DNA of 34,361 nt from Bacteroidia bacterium (lineage in GTDB: Bacteria; Bacteroidota; Bacteroidia; Bacteroidales; BM520), in NCBI GenBank assembly GCA_009930445.1, contig RZYD01000004.1, positions 1-34,361 on the forward strand, read 5' to 3'. The notes beneath the pieces were generated by a model that saw nothing but the letters and a program-made list of their open reading frames with translations, searched no databases and was not told the origin of the DNA. Positions within the stretch are counted from its first letter, which is position 1; each line of letters starts with the position of its first letter. Position numbers and translations under genes: made by a program. Shown here piece after piece: positions 1 to 9,486 of the stretch.

Positions 1-99
1 GATAAGTGTTTGAAGAGCTAGTATTTATTTTATAATAGTTAGAACCATTACTGTCTGGGCTTTTAAATACAAAACAGTATTTATTACCAACAGTCAACG
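1..99. repeat. Terminal direct repeat, copy 1 (identical to 34263-34361); circular-contig overlap
   Basis: gataagtgtttgaagagc...accaacagtcaacg is identical at both ends over 99 nt; an ORF reads through the joined ends in frame. Confidence 0.97.
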
Positions 100-538
100 A
101 GACCCTGTTAAAATTAACTTTAAAAGGACTACCACCATTAAAAACTTCATCTTTATCTAGCTCAACACTATCTAAAACACTACCCGTTGGATTTTCACTA
201 GCGTCGGCATTATATACTTCTATTGTCAAATCGCTTGGAGTTCCTGTCCAAATAGTTATATAAAAAGTAGCACTCATTAAATATCCTTTAGTAGCCTTAA
301 AAGATTGTGAAACAATATCATCATCACGAATATCCCACTGAGCTCCTCCACTATTAGTTTGCGTTATTTCTTCCGTTTCTCCTGTTGGTTTCAAAATATC
401 ACCCCATTTTGTCAACGGACTAACACTTGTTCCACCAGTTAATAAGCCTGTTAATGATATACTATCAGGGTCAATACTACTTGCGTTCTCGGCCGGCCAT
501 TTATCCCCTGCGTTAAATTTATATTTTGATAAACTCAT
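1..538 (-). CDS. N-terminal part of tail fibre/receptor-binding-like structural protein, continuing at 34262-33190 on the circle
   Basis: ATG at 538 (MSLSKYKFNAGDKWPAENASSIDPDSISL...) open to position 1; in frame with ORF 33190..34359 once the 99-bp overlap is collapsed (about 536 aa total). Confidence 0.85.
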   Translation of the reverse strand, partial: MSLSKYKFNAGDKWPAENASSIDPDSISLTGLLTGGTSVSPLTKWGDILKPTGETEEITQTNSGGAQWDIRDDDIVSQSFKATKGYLMSATFYITIWTGTPSDLTIEVYNADASENPTGSVLDSVELDKDEVFNGGSPFKVNFNRVSLTVGNKYCFVFKSPDSNGSNYYKINTSSSNTY

Positions 539-542
539 AAAT

Positions 543-779
543 TTATTTTAATTTCCTTTCTTTTAAAATGTTTCTAAATTTCTTTTTTATTTTTTTGTTG
601 TCTTTCAAAAAATGAAAGGGTGTATTAACTTTATTAAACTCCTCTTTTGTCCCATTATATTCAGCTCTAATAACTTTATGCTGAAAATTACACTCAGTCA
701 CAACTTGATAAGCCTCCAAGTCGTCAGCGACCTCAACCTCAACGATAACAATATTCTTTTTTTGTTTTTCTTTAACCAT
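543..779 (-). CDS. Small hypothetical protein
   Basis: 78 aa ORF directly downstream of a near-consensus promoter (788-816). Confidence 0.6.
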   Translation of the reverse strand: MVKEKQKKNIVIVEVEVADDLEAYQVVTECNFQHKVIRAEYNGTKEEFNKVNTPFHFLKDNKKIKKKFRNILKERKLK

Positions 780-787
780 ATATCAAA

Positions 788-816
788 ATTATAACATTTT
801 TCTTAGACACTGGCAA
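788..816 (-). promoter_or_regulatory. Sigma70-like promoter TTGCCA-N17-TATAAT
   Basis: plus strand ATTATA 788-793, 17 nt, TGGCAA 811-816. Confidence 0.65.
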
Positions 817-1483
817 AGGTATATTTACAACTAACCACGATCGCAGTAGAGGTATCTTTAGCCCAACTCAATCCTTTAAGGTAAGACCATAATTGACCAG
901 TATCAACAGTCCCAGTCCCGTCAATAGCATTACCAAACTCAGTAATAGTAACAGAGCCACTAGGTGGATATTCAGCCTCAGTCAAAAAAGCAGTCAAATA
1001 AGCGATATTAGATGAGGCAGTAGCACTAGCAATATCATTCCTATAAGTTTCAGTTTCTAAAGTAGTATCTGAGGCAGAGGCAGAGCCAGTAGTTCCAGTC
1101 CCGAATAACGCTTTATTGATTTCTCCTGTATAGGTGGTGTCACCAGTCAATAATCTAGTAAGAGCATTAAATCCAGCATTACAGATTACATTTTTGTGAA
1201 CATCAACATTAACCAACTTACCAAAATGATAATTATTAAACATATAATCACGAACTGCCAACATAAACTCTAATTTAGTCTTTTTCAATCTACGATTGAA
1301 AAACTTTCTAAACTTATTGACATAACTATCAAATTTAGTGAATTTATATTCCTCCACCATTTTATCGCATTTAGCGACTAGATTTTTATTTTCTATTTTT
1401 TGTTTTTCCGTTAATGTTTTCTGATCGTGAAATTTAGCAGTAATCTCACCAGTAACTTTAACTTTTTGGTTTAAATTTTTCAT
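803..1483 (-). CDS. Tail/baseplate appendage protein
   Basis: ...NAGFNALTRLLTGDTTYTGEINKALFGTGTTGSASASDTTLETETYRNDI..., GTG-[ST]-DTxLxxE pattern typical of phage tail appendage proteins; position between hub and fibre. Confidence 0.55.
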   Translation of the reverse strand: MKNLNQKVKVTGEITAKFHDQKTLTEKQKIENKNLVAKCDKMVEEYKFTKFDSYVNKFRKFFNRRLKKTKLEFMLAVRDYMFNNYHFGKLVNVDVHKNVICNAGFNALTRLLTGDTTYTGEINKALFGTGTTGSASASDTTLETETYRNDIASATASSNIAYLTAFLTEAEYPPSGSVTITEFGNAIDGTGTVDTGQLWSYLKGLSWAKDTSTAIVVSCKYTFASV

Positions 1484-1493
1484 ATTTTTATAA

Positions 1494-2981
1494 TTAACCT
1501 AAATAACTTCTATTTAACATAAACTCCCTTTTTTTATCTGTCTGTCCCGTAGGAGTATAAGGGCATAAAACAAAGTCAGGATGAACCCCAGCCCCAAAAG
1601 GGTCTTTTTGTAAGTCCTCAGTGACCTCAACATCTTGGTGGTCCTCTTTTTGGTCAAGAACCTCAACCTCCTCAGTAACCTGAACCCTCTGACTATCTAT
1701 ATAATATTTTTCTAATACTTCATCCTCATTCAATTCTAAATTATCATTACTCAATAATTTATCTTGTAAAAACTGAATAATCCCCATAGTTTGAGTAGTA
1801 GCTAATTCCACAGTCCACTCTCCCTTTGTCCGAGTAATCATTTTTAAAGCTACCCTTTGGATAATGAACTGGTCAGCAATTCCCAAATCTGTCAAATTTA
1901 TTGATAAAGTTTGTCCTGATTTTAACCCACTCTCATAAGTTCTAAAAGAACCCTCCCGAACTGACTGAGCATAGCTTTCTAATTGAGCCTGTGCGTAAAG
2001 CTGTGCGTCCTCAGAACTTTTTAAGTCCTTATTGACCTTAGAGAACTCATATCTCCCAAATTGACTTATAGAGCCTAAATCCTCAATCTGAACGATTATA
2101 GGTATCTCAGGGTATCCAGTAATAACAATCGGATGAGTATCGGTAGGGGCAGTCCCAAATCTTATATATTTCTGATTATAATTCCAATAACAATCATAGC
2201 CAGTAGTATCTAAATTCTCAACCCCAACCGTAACAGGCGAACCATTAACAGTAACTATAGGCAACTCAGCAAATTTATAATCTGTATTAAAAGCAGTAGT
2301 AGTCCCGTCCCCTGTGTGGTTTTTATCACGAGTATTAGTAGCAACTTTATCAGCCCCCCTGATAGTGACAACATTTCTCAACTGACTTAAATCACTATTC
2401 AAATCTAAACTATTACCAATTATATAATCACTATCATCAGAAATATTAAAAGGTGAAGCCTCAGAGTTTTTAGCAATAAAGTGAATATCACTATCATAAT
2501 CAATATACCAAATATAATTAGTCAATTTGGCTAGATCGTTCAAGCACTGAGTAACGGTCTTTTTATTGAAAACAATTCTAGTAATCTCTATATCACAATC
2601 AACATTAGTAATCGTGACCCCTGACAAATAATTAGTATTGATATAATCAATTATGTCATTCACAGTTTCCTCATCAAAACTTTCGGTAACAATCACTCTA
2701 TCTAATTTTAAGGTTTCATCTTTTACGGTGACCTGATAATAAGCAATATCAGCCTCAAAATAATTCCTTACCCTGATTATAGTCCCACTAAATATTTTAT
2801 CTGAGCCGTCAGTAGCGACCACACTATCACCAATAGCAGGTTTATAACTCTGACCTGTATATGTTTTTATTATAAAAGAGCAGGTGTTAGGTTGCTGATT
2901 AACATTATCCTCATATCTAAAACTACCCCACTCAACCAAACTGGACTTATCAACTCCTCCGATTGTAACTGTGATGTTCAT
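1494..2981 (-). CDS. Baseplate hub / tail protein (gp27/Tal-like)
   Basis: 495 aa, directly downstream of tape measure; N-term MNITVTIGGVDKSSLVEWGSF and hub-like organisation. Confidence 0.6.
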   Translation of the reverse strand: MNITVTIGGVDKSSLVEWGSFRYEDNVNQQPNTCSFIIKTYTGQSYKPAIGDSVVATDGSDKIFSGTIIRVRNYFEADIAYYQVTVKDETLKLDRVIVTESFDEETVNDIIDYINTNYLSGVTITNVDCDIEITRIVFNKKTVTQCLNDLAKLTNYIWYIDYDSDIHFIAKNSEASPFNISDDSDYIIGNSLDLNSDLSQLRNVVTIRGADKVATNTRDKNHTGDGTTTAFNTDYKFAELPIVTVNGSPVTVGVENLDTTGYDCYWNYNQKYIRFGTAPTDTHPIVITGYPEIPIIVQIEDLGSISQFGRYEFSKVNKDLKSSEDAQLYAQAQLESYAQSVREGSFRTYESGLKSGQTLSINLTDLGIADQFIIQRVALKMITRTKGEWTVELATTQTMGIIQFLQDKLLSNDNLELNEDEVLEKYYIDSQRVQVTEEVEVLDQKEDHQDVEVTEDLQKDPFGAGVHPDFVLCPYTPTGQTDKKREFMLNRSYLG

Positions 2982-2982
2982 A

Positions 2983-5067
2983 CTATAAATTATTAGCTAG
3001 TTGTAGTTTATTTATAATTTGATTACCGATTTTTTCTCCTGCCTCATTATCAAGCAAAGTATTCCCAGTAATATTTATCTCAATAGCCCTCACCTGAGAT
3101 GAAGTTTCAGCAACTCTCCTATTTATATCAGCGACACTAATCTGACCAGTAGTCAAACCTTTCTTTGAGTTTTGAATAGCTTTAGCTAACTGATTATATT
3201 TTTCAATTTCTCTATTTATACTCTCAGCAGTAGCTAACTCACTCTCAGCAAGAAAAGCCTGATAATTTTTTAGTCCTTGTTCTTGATAGGCTTTAATCTC
3301 AGCATATTTAGCAACTTCTAAAGCTAACTCTTTTTGTAGAGCATTATACTTAGACTGATATTCCTCCTCTATCGCCATTCTCTTTAAATTCAAATCCTCC
3401 ACAGTTCTCTCAAACTCTGTTAGACTGGCTCTCCTACGAGCCTCAGCGACCTCATTATGATAAGCCAACTCAATAGACTTCTTTTCAGCCAAGACAGCTT
3501 TTTCTCTTTCTAATTCTGAGAATAACTGGTCTTTATGGTCTTGGTCTTTCTCTGACTGCCATTGAGCCTGTAAATCAGCGACTTTCTGCTCTTGTTCTAC
3601 ATAAGCCTCAGCGAAGTCATTTCTAATCCCTAGAGTATCTTTAGCATATCCAGTATTTAACTCTTTCATTTTATCTGTAATCTCAACTATTTTACTACCG
3701 ACATCATTAAGAGCCTCCATACTTTTCTCTCCAAAGTCCTCTAGTGTTTCACCGAATTTTTTAAATTGTTCTGTGGCTTTCTTTCCGTCCTCAGTAGCCT
3801 CATCAAATCCCTGAGATAAACCACTTAAAGCATTATTATATTCTCCTAACTGAGTTGTAGCCCCTGGCATACCCTCCATAGCAACGAACTCATTAAAAGT
3901 ATCAACTACTTTCTGCCAAGAACCAGCAACATAATCAGAAGTCCCCGAACTATTGGTCCCAAAATTTTTCATCTCTAAAGTGACATTAGAGAACATATCT
4001 GTGAACATAGTGCTAATTTCCTCTTTAGCACCACTAAAATCACCTGTGATAGCTTTTCCAATAGATGAAAAAACACTCATCAAGTTTTTACCAAAATCTT
4101 TAAATAAATTTATTCCGTCCTTAACGAAAGCGACCATTACCTTAGACACATCATACATAGTCATACCGAACCCGATAAAGGTATCAATAATAGCTCTCAA
4201 AGACTGCCATAGCAACTTAAAGAACTGAACAACCCCGTAGATCGTCTTTCCGACATAATTAAAGCCCTCAGCGTCAGCTCTGAGCCAATCAGCAAGTTTT
4301 ATCAACTCATCTACAAGCAGACCTCCCCAAGTGATGAGCATATTTCCTTGCGTTCTTAAAAATATATTTATACTATCTTTTAAATTTGAAATCTTACCTA
4401 GAAAAGTCCCTGATTGTTTATCCATTAAATCAAAGAACTTACCTCCCTCACCTGACATAGTTTGAAAGGCTTTCTCAACCTCAGGAAATCCAATCTTACC
4501 CTCACTAACCATATCCTTAATAGCTTTCTCACTTACATTCAAATTCTTAGCTAACTCAGATATAAGAGGCACACCTGCCCTGACGAAATCTCTTAATTCA
4601 ACACCAGTCAAAACAGTTTGACTTTTAACCTGACCATAGTTATAAGCTAGTCTATTCAAATCTACACTTAGACCAGCACTAACATCACCCAACGCTTTCA
4701 TAGTAGGTATAACGCTATTAGCCTCAATACCCATAGCTAAAAGCTGTTTAGCACTCTGCTCAATACCAACTAATTCAAAAGGTGTCTTAGACGCAAAATC
4801 AGCCAAATCTCTTAACATAAGATTGGCTTGTTCAGCACTTCCCAACATAGTAGTAAAGGCAATCTGTGTCTGCTCAAACTTTCCAGCTAAGTCTATCATC
4901 TTTCTACCGAGAGCAACTACTCCCATAGTTCCCCCCAAGATCGCACCTAATTTTAAAGCGGTAGAGCCTAAACCACCCATACCGCTTTTTACCTTGTTTA
5001 AATTGGCAGTAGCCTCATCTTTTGCCTTGATAACTATTGATAAATTTTTTTTATTTTCACCTAGCAT
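2983..5067 (-). CDS. Tail tape measure protein
   Basis: 694 aa; FEQTQIAFTTMLGSAEQANLMLRDLADFASKTPFELVGIEQSAKQLLAMG is a classic tape-measure N-terminal domain; coiled-coil C-term. Confidence 0.95.
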   Translation of the reverse strand: MLGENKKNLSIVIKAKDEATANLNKVKSGMGGLGSTALKLGAILGGTMGVVALGRKMIDLAGKFEQTQIAFTTMLGSAEQANLMLRDLADFASKTPFELVGIEQSAKQLLAMGIEANSVIPTMKALGDVSAGLSVDLNRLAYNYGQVKSQTVLTGVELRDFVRAGVPLISELAKNLNVSEKAIKDMVSEGKIGFPEVEKAFQTMSGEGGKFFDLMDKQSGTFLGKISNLKDSINIFLRTQGNMLITWGGLLVDELIKLADWLRADAEGFNYVGKTIYGVVQFFKLLWQSLRAIIDTFIGFGMTMYDVSKVMVAFVKDGINLFKDFGKNLMSVFSSIGKAITGDFSGAKEEISTMFTDMFSNVTLEMKNFGTNSSGTSDYVAGSWQKVVDTFNEFVAMEGMPGATTQLGEYNNALSGLSQGFDEATEDGKKATEQFKKFGETLEDFGEKSMEALNDVGSKIVEITDKMKELNTGYAKDTLGIRNDFAEAYVEQEQKVADLQAQWQSEKDQDHKDQLFSELEREKAVLAEKKSIELAYHNEVAEARRRASLTEFERTVEDLNLKRMAIEEEYQSKYNALQKELALEVAKYAEIKAYQEQGLKNYQAFLAESELATAESINREIEKYNQLAKAIQNSKKGLTTGQISVADINRRVAETSSQVRAIEINITGNTLLDNEAGEKIGNQIINKLQLANNL

Positions 5068-5070
5068 AAT

Positions 5071-5594
5071 TTATTTATTCTTGTTAGCCTCTAGACGAGC
5101 TTTCTTACTCTCCATTTCAATAAACTTGATAAATACTTCAATCGTATAACTATCCTGTTTATCTAATTGGTCAGGCGTCCAGCCGAACCTATCACAGAGG
5201 GCAAAGTCAATATACTCATCAGGGACTTCTTTATCATTACCGACAAGATAAGCACCAATATAATCATCTATCCTATCACTTATTTTTTTTTTGTCATTTC
5301 GTCAATAGCTTTGATGATTAACTCACAATCCTCATCTTTCATATTGTCAAAGGTTTCTTTACTAACTGGCATTTCTTTTTCGTTAATAACCAGTTTTTCC
5401 ACCATACCAATTAAAGCAACATCATTAGCATTATCCATATTGGCAATACTAATTCCGTCAAAGGTTTGGCGACTATCTTTGACATCCATTTTCCCCTCCA
5501 CATTTTCATATAGAGTAGCCTTGATTTTTTTCTTTAGTCCTCTAGTGACGAAAGGTTTTAGAACGGCATATCCGTTTGAAAATTTAATCTCCAT
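5071..5594 (-). CDS. Predicted -1 frameshift product (GT-like tail assembly chaperone); shift at A10 run (5283-5292)
   Basis: -1 frame after A10 gives 70 codons ISDRIDDYIGAYLVGNDKEVPDEYIDFALCDRFGWTPDQLDKQDSYTIEVFIKFIEMESKKARLEANKNK*; no ATG/GTG/TTG near its start; ends 3 nt before the tape measure ATG. Confidence 0.85.
5280..5594 (-). CDS. Tail assembly chaperone, G-like product
   Basis: 104 aa ORF between tail tube and tape measure genes, ending MTKKK* at an A10 run. Confidence 0.8.
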   Translation of the reverse strand: MEIKFSNGYAVLKPFVTRGLKKKIKATLYENVEGKMDVKDSRQTFDGISIANMDNANDVALIGMVEKLVINEKEMPVSKETFDNMKDEDCELIIKAIDEMTKKK

Positions 5595-5644
5595 AAGATT
5601 TTAATTTAAGGGGGTGAGTGGTAAAACCCACCCCTATTTATTAT

Positions 5645-6619
5645 TTAGTAACTTGATTTTTCGTTAGTCAATACAGCCTCAGCACTCTTACTATCAGTTA
5701 AGCTATAAAAACCTTTAAAGGCAACAACCATTTTAACCAACTCATTATTATCTCCACTCTCAACAGGGTCGCTAAATTTAACTTTAGCTAGGTCAATTAC
5801 CAACTTAGGGTTTGAAGTAGCCCCGATAGTAACATCAGTATTGGTCAACTCAACTCTCATAGCCTTACTATCTCCGTCTAAAGCATAATCTCTCATATAT
5901 AGACTAGAGAAATATAATTCTACACTACCCTCAACAGCAACCTGCTTAACCAAGAAATCACTTGGTCCGTCATTATTCAATATATCCTTATCCTCAATAT
6001 TCTTATTGATAGTTAAGGAGATATTACGGGCGTCAATAGCAGTAGCACTATCAATCCCTGAATAATTGGCGGCTAACTTCACAGCAATATTCTTAGCCAT
6101 AAAGTAATTTTCAGCAACATAGCTAGGAGAGTTAGATGAGCTTTCGCCTTTCTTACCTCTTAACTGAGCCTCAAACTTTACATAGTCATTAACAGACGCG
6201 TCAATCTTTAAACTCTCAATTACTGAGTTAGGATAAGACACTTGTTCAAGATCGCCTCTCTTTTTCTCAATAGTAAAGGTAGGATGTTCAGCACTCTGTA
6301 AAACTGAGAAAGTGTGTTCATAAACACCACTATCACCAGTTTCACTTGAACTAACAGAACCGAAAGCACCTAATAAGAAAAACCCAAAACTTTGGTCAAA
6401 GATTTCACCAGCGACCACACCTGAGGCGAACTTCTTACTAATTACTTGGTCCTCACTATCCTGAATAACACCCATAGACCTCTCAGTAGCGATTACATCT
6501 ATCTTTTCGCTTATATCCTCATTCAAAGGTTTAAGCCAAAAAGCAGGGGTGACCTTAGTTCCTCTTGTGGTTTCTTTGCCAATACCGATATTAAATTTTC
6601 TTTTTAAAATTTCACTCAT
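5645..6619 (-). CDS. Major tail tube protein
   Basis: KFNIGIGKETTRGTKVTPAFWLKPLNEDI... typical phage tail tube N-terminus; position before chaperones. Confidence 0.85.
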   Translation of the reverse strand: MSEILKRKFNIGIGKETTRGTKVTPAFWLKPLNEDISEKIDVIATERSMGVIQDSEDQVISKKFASGVVAGEIFDQSFGFFLLGAFGSVSSSETGDSGVYEHTFSVLQSAEHPTFTIEKKRGDLEQVSYPNSVIESLKIDASVNDYVKFEAQLRGKKGESSSNSPSYVAENYFMAKNIAVKLAANYSGIDSATAIDARNISLTINKNIEDKDILNNDGPSDFLVKQVAVEGSVELYFSSLYMRDYALDGDSKAMRVELTNTDVTIGATSNPKLVIDLAKVKFSDPVESGDNNELVKMVVAFKGFYSLTDSKSAEAVLTNEKSSY

Positions 6620-6627
6620 ATAATTAT

Positions 6628-6810
6628 TTATTTATTTAATAATTCTTTAAGTTTTTTGTTAGCCTCTTTAGGAGAACTAGCTTTCACGGTAACCCCGTGT
6701 TCAGGAAAGCAGTAATCTCTTTCCTTTGTTTCTATTATAGCACGATTGCTATTTCTTGTCATCTTTTTTTCGGGACTTAATGACTTGTCCTCAGTTTTTT
6801 TAATAGCCAT
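6628..6810 (-). CDS. Small hypothetical tail-module protein
   Basis: Internal start MAIKKTEDKSL preferred over the 6855 start. Confidence 0.5.
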   Translation of the reverse strand: MAIKKTEDKSLSPEKKMTRNSNRAIIETKERDYCFPEHGVTVKASSPKEANKKLKELLNK

Positions 6811-6847
6811 ATAAATTAGGATTAAATTTGTTATGTAAAGGGGCGAG

Positions 6848-7072
6848 TTAATCACCCCTATTTTGAGTTATATCTATCTGATATATATCAGCCCAAAAGG
6901 TCTTATTAAGAAATCTAACAATCTCTTTCGGGGTCATATTACCAAATAGAGAGTGATAAAGGTTGTGCTGTTTTTCAGCTACCTTACAGACATTTAACAC
7001 TCCTTTTCCCTCTAGTCTGCTCTGAGGGATGATGTGATGTTTCGTTTTCTTATTCTGATTTTTTCTTTTCAC
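6848..7072 (-). CDS. Small HNH-like protein
   Basis: KHHIIPQSRLEGKGVLNVCKVAEKQHNLYHSLFGNMTPKEIVRFLNKTFW: HHxxP...N...H..H metal-finger-like pattern. Confidence 0.55.
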   Translation of the reverse strand: MKRKNQNKKTKHHIIPQSRLEGKGVLNVCKVAEKQHNLYHSLFGNMTPKEIVRFLNKTFWADIYQIDITQNRGD

Positions 7073-7098
7073 TTATCCCTCCTTTTTTTAATGAACAA

Positions 7099-7509
7099 TT
7101 ATGTTAGTTGTTTTAACTTTTTACATTCAAGGGTAACCTCTAACACTCTCATCATTAACTCTCTATCCTCCCACATAAAAGCCGAACTCATACTCACATC
7201 ATCACACACACCCCCAAGGGTATCATCCTCATCAAACGCATTATCAATAGTATCAGCCAAAGTATTCAATAAATCCTCACCTTGCTCTTGACCTCTAGCG
7301 TCCTCATTAACTTCCTGATAAATACGAACCCTAAAATTATAAGTCTTATTTATGGTTTTTACACTCTCACGAGTTTTAGTATTCTCCGACCCTAAAATTA
7401 CAGCGACAGGATATTCCTCAAAACTTCCTTTATTATATTTATAGACTTCTTTTATTCCGTCTATCGCTTTTAATTTATTGTAGATCGCAGTAATCAAAGT
7501 TTGCCTCAT
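7099..7509 (-). CDS. Tail terminator/completion-like protein
   Basis: 136 aa MRQTLITAIYNKLKAIDGIKEVYKYNKGSFEEYPVAVI..., position after gp10-like. Confidence 0.55.
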   Translation of the reverse strand: MRQTLITAIYNKLKAIDGIKEVYKYNKGSFEEYPVAVILGSENTKTRESVKTINKTYNFRVRIYQEVNEDARGQEQGEDLLNTLADTIDNAFDEDDTLGGVCDDVSMSSAFMWEDRELMMRVLEVTLECKKLKQLT

Positions 7510-7958
7510 ATTTTTTTTACAATATTTTTTAACACATTATTGAAAATAGTATTTATCGGACTAGCTACGATATTGGCAGTCCTCTCAACAAAGGGATTAG
7601 CTTTTTGACCTTTGACTTTTTTAGTAAAAATCATTTTCCCTCCGACCTTGAAAGCCAATACTTTAGCATTAACTGGTCTAATATAATCATTCCTTTTTCC
7701 ATAAATACCAGTCCCCTCGTGAACATAACCAGCATATTCTCTAGTAGGGTAAATTTTTACACTAATCGGGGCATAATCCATAGCAATAGTTCTCCTTAAC
7801 AATCCAGTCTTTCCGACAGGGGCTTCTTTTTTTTCAGTTCTCAAAACAACCTTACCAGCTTCTTTAACCCCTTTAATCAATTCTGAACTAACCAATAGAG
7901 GGGCACGAGTAAAGGCTTCTTGTATTTCTTTTAAATTTTCAACCTCTATTGAATACAT
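7506..7958 (-). CDS. HK97 gp10-like neck/tail completion protein
   Basis: KEAPVGKTGLLRRTI...YAGYVHEGTG is the gp10 signature. Confidence 0.85.
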   Translation of the reverse strand: MYSIEVENLKEIQEAFTRAPLLVSSELIKGVKEAGKVVLRTEKKEAPVGKTGLLRRTIAMDYAPISVKIYPTREYAGYVHEGTGIYGKRNDYIRPVNAKVLAFKVGGKMIFTKKVKGQKANPFVERTANIVASPINTIFNNVLKNIVKKI

Positions 7959-7960
7959 AT

Positions 7961-8263
7961 CTAATTATTAGCTTTATATATATAAGCCTCTAAACGGCTC
8001 ACCTTGCGAAATTTAAACTTTCTGATAGCTTTTACCACATACTTCACATTATCCTTGTCTACGACTATGTCAGCCTCTTTCAGGTCCTCATTAACATCAC
8101 AATAGAGCTTACAAGCCTTAGACGGGTCGCCCTCAGCCAAAATCACATCCTCAGCTTTAAGAGGCAAGATAATTCCCATAATAGTCCCGACATTAAAATA
8201 TTCCTCAGTCTTACTATACAGGGTAGGTCTTTTTACTGTGATTTGCTCATTAAAAAATATCAT
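7961..8263 (-). CDS. Head-tail joining (stopper-like) protein
   Basis: 100 aa beta-rich ORF in conserved neck synteny. Confidence 0.6.
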   Translation of the reverse strand: MIFFNEQITVKRPTLYSKTEEYFNVGTIMGIILPLKAEDVILAEGDPSKACKLYCDVNEDLKEADIVVDKDNVKYVVKAIRKFKFRKVSRLEAYIYKANN

Positions 8264-8847
8264 ATATTTCTAACTCTATAAGTGGATAACATAGATTTTA
8301 ATTCAGGAGTTAAACAATCCTGAAAGGTGACATTTCCTCCGTCTAATCCCTCAGAACTCTCACCCTCACTCTCACTTTTATTATAAAACCCGTCAGCTAA
8401 CTTTAAACAGGCTAATTTAAGCCCATTAGGTAAATCAGCACTATCTCCTGAGATCGTATATCCAGCAGTATAAACAACCTTATAATTATTATATCCTGAT
8501 TGAACTCCTAGATTTTCTCTAGTGAAATTCAATTTGATTATTCCCTCATCAGTCAATAGAGCATAATTATCTCTATCCTCCTCACTCCAACTAGGTGAAC
8601 TTTCTGTCCCTGAGTTATAATAAACAGTCACATCAGTTATCTTAGTCCGATTAGTTAAGAAAATTTGGTCGCCCTCATCAATAATATCATCTCCGTTAAA
8701 ATACTCAGTGACCTCTCCTTTAACTAATTTATTCTGACAATAGGATTGAACAAAATCAATCACACCATTCACAATCAAGTCAATTTTATCATCATAAGTA
8801 TCTACACTTATACCAGCGAAATTTTTAAACTCTGCTTTTGTAATCAT
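8260..8847 (-). CDS. Head-tail connector (gp6-like adaptor)
   Basis: MITKAEFKNFAGISVDTYDDKIDLIVNGVIDFVQSYCQNKL typical adaptor N-terminus. Confidence 0.75.
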   Translation of the reverse strand: MITKAEFKNFAGISVDTYDDKIDLIVNGVIDFVQSYCQNKLVKGEVTEYFNGDDIIDEGDQIFLTNRTKITDVTVYYNSGTESSPSWSEEDRDNYALLTDEGIIKLNFTRENLGVQSGYNNYKVVYTAGYTISGDSADLPNGLKLACLKLADGFYNKSESEGESSEGLDGGNVTFQDCLTPELKSMLSTYRVRNI

Positions 8848-8856
8848 ATTTTTAAA

Positions 8857-9486
8857 TTAAAATTTATACCCCTTAGCACTTTTACCAATCCCCTCGTGCC
8901 AAGTTTCTAAGTCTTTGAGATATACACTTAAATATCCGTTCTTTCTCCAAAATCCACCCCTCTCAACATCTTTCTCAATCATCTGCTCAGCCATTAACTC
9001 AAAAGCCTCTCTAGGTATCACTGTGAACATTCCTCCTGTGTGAGTAGTTATCTCAACATTAAAAGAACCCAATTCTCTCCTATTATCAACTATCTGAGGC
9101 TTATAGGAGGGCAATATATTCAAATCTAAAGGGGCTGTGATGTATTTATCTCCCACTTCGTTATAAAACCTCATAATCTCTGCTAAAATCCCTCTAGTCT
9201 TAATTTGGCAGTCATCATCAAACTTCATTACATAGTCAGGAATAAACCCGTGTTTAGTCCCCTCTCTATATCCACGAACCCAAGCCCTAACTATTCCCTC
9301 GTTTTCAATATTACTAATTACATTATAGCCTTTTTTCTTAAGCCATTCAACAGTTCCGTCATTACTTCCGTTATCTACAACAATATGCTCATAAGGATAA
9401 CCAGCTTTTCTTTTTAATTCTCCTAAAAATCTCCTAGTAGTTTCTAAGCGACCTCTAGTAATTGTGATAACTAAAACTTTTTTCAT
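8857..9486 (-). CDS. Family 2-like glycosyltransferase
   Basis: VLVITITRGRLETTRRFL...HIVVDNGSNDGTVEWL...VMKFDDDCQI. Confidence 0.85.
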   Translation of the reverse strand: MKKVLVITITRGRLETTRRFLGELKRKAGYPYEHIVVDNGSNDGTVEWLKKKGYNVISNIENEGIVRAWVRGYREGTKHGFIPDYVMKFDDDCQIKTRGILAEIMRFYNEVGDKYITAPLDLNILPSYKPQIVDNRRELGSFNVEITTHTGGMFTVIPREAFELMAEQMIEKDVERGGFWRKNGYLSVYLKDLETWHEGIGKSAKGYKF

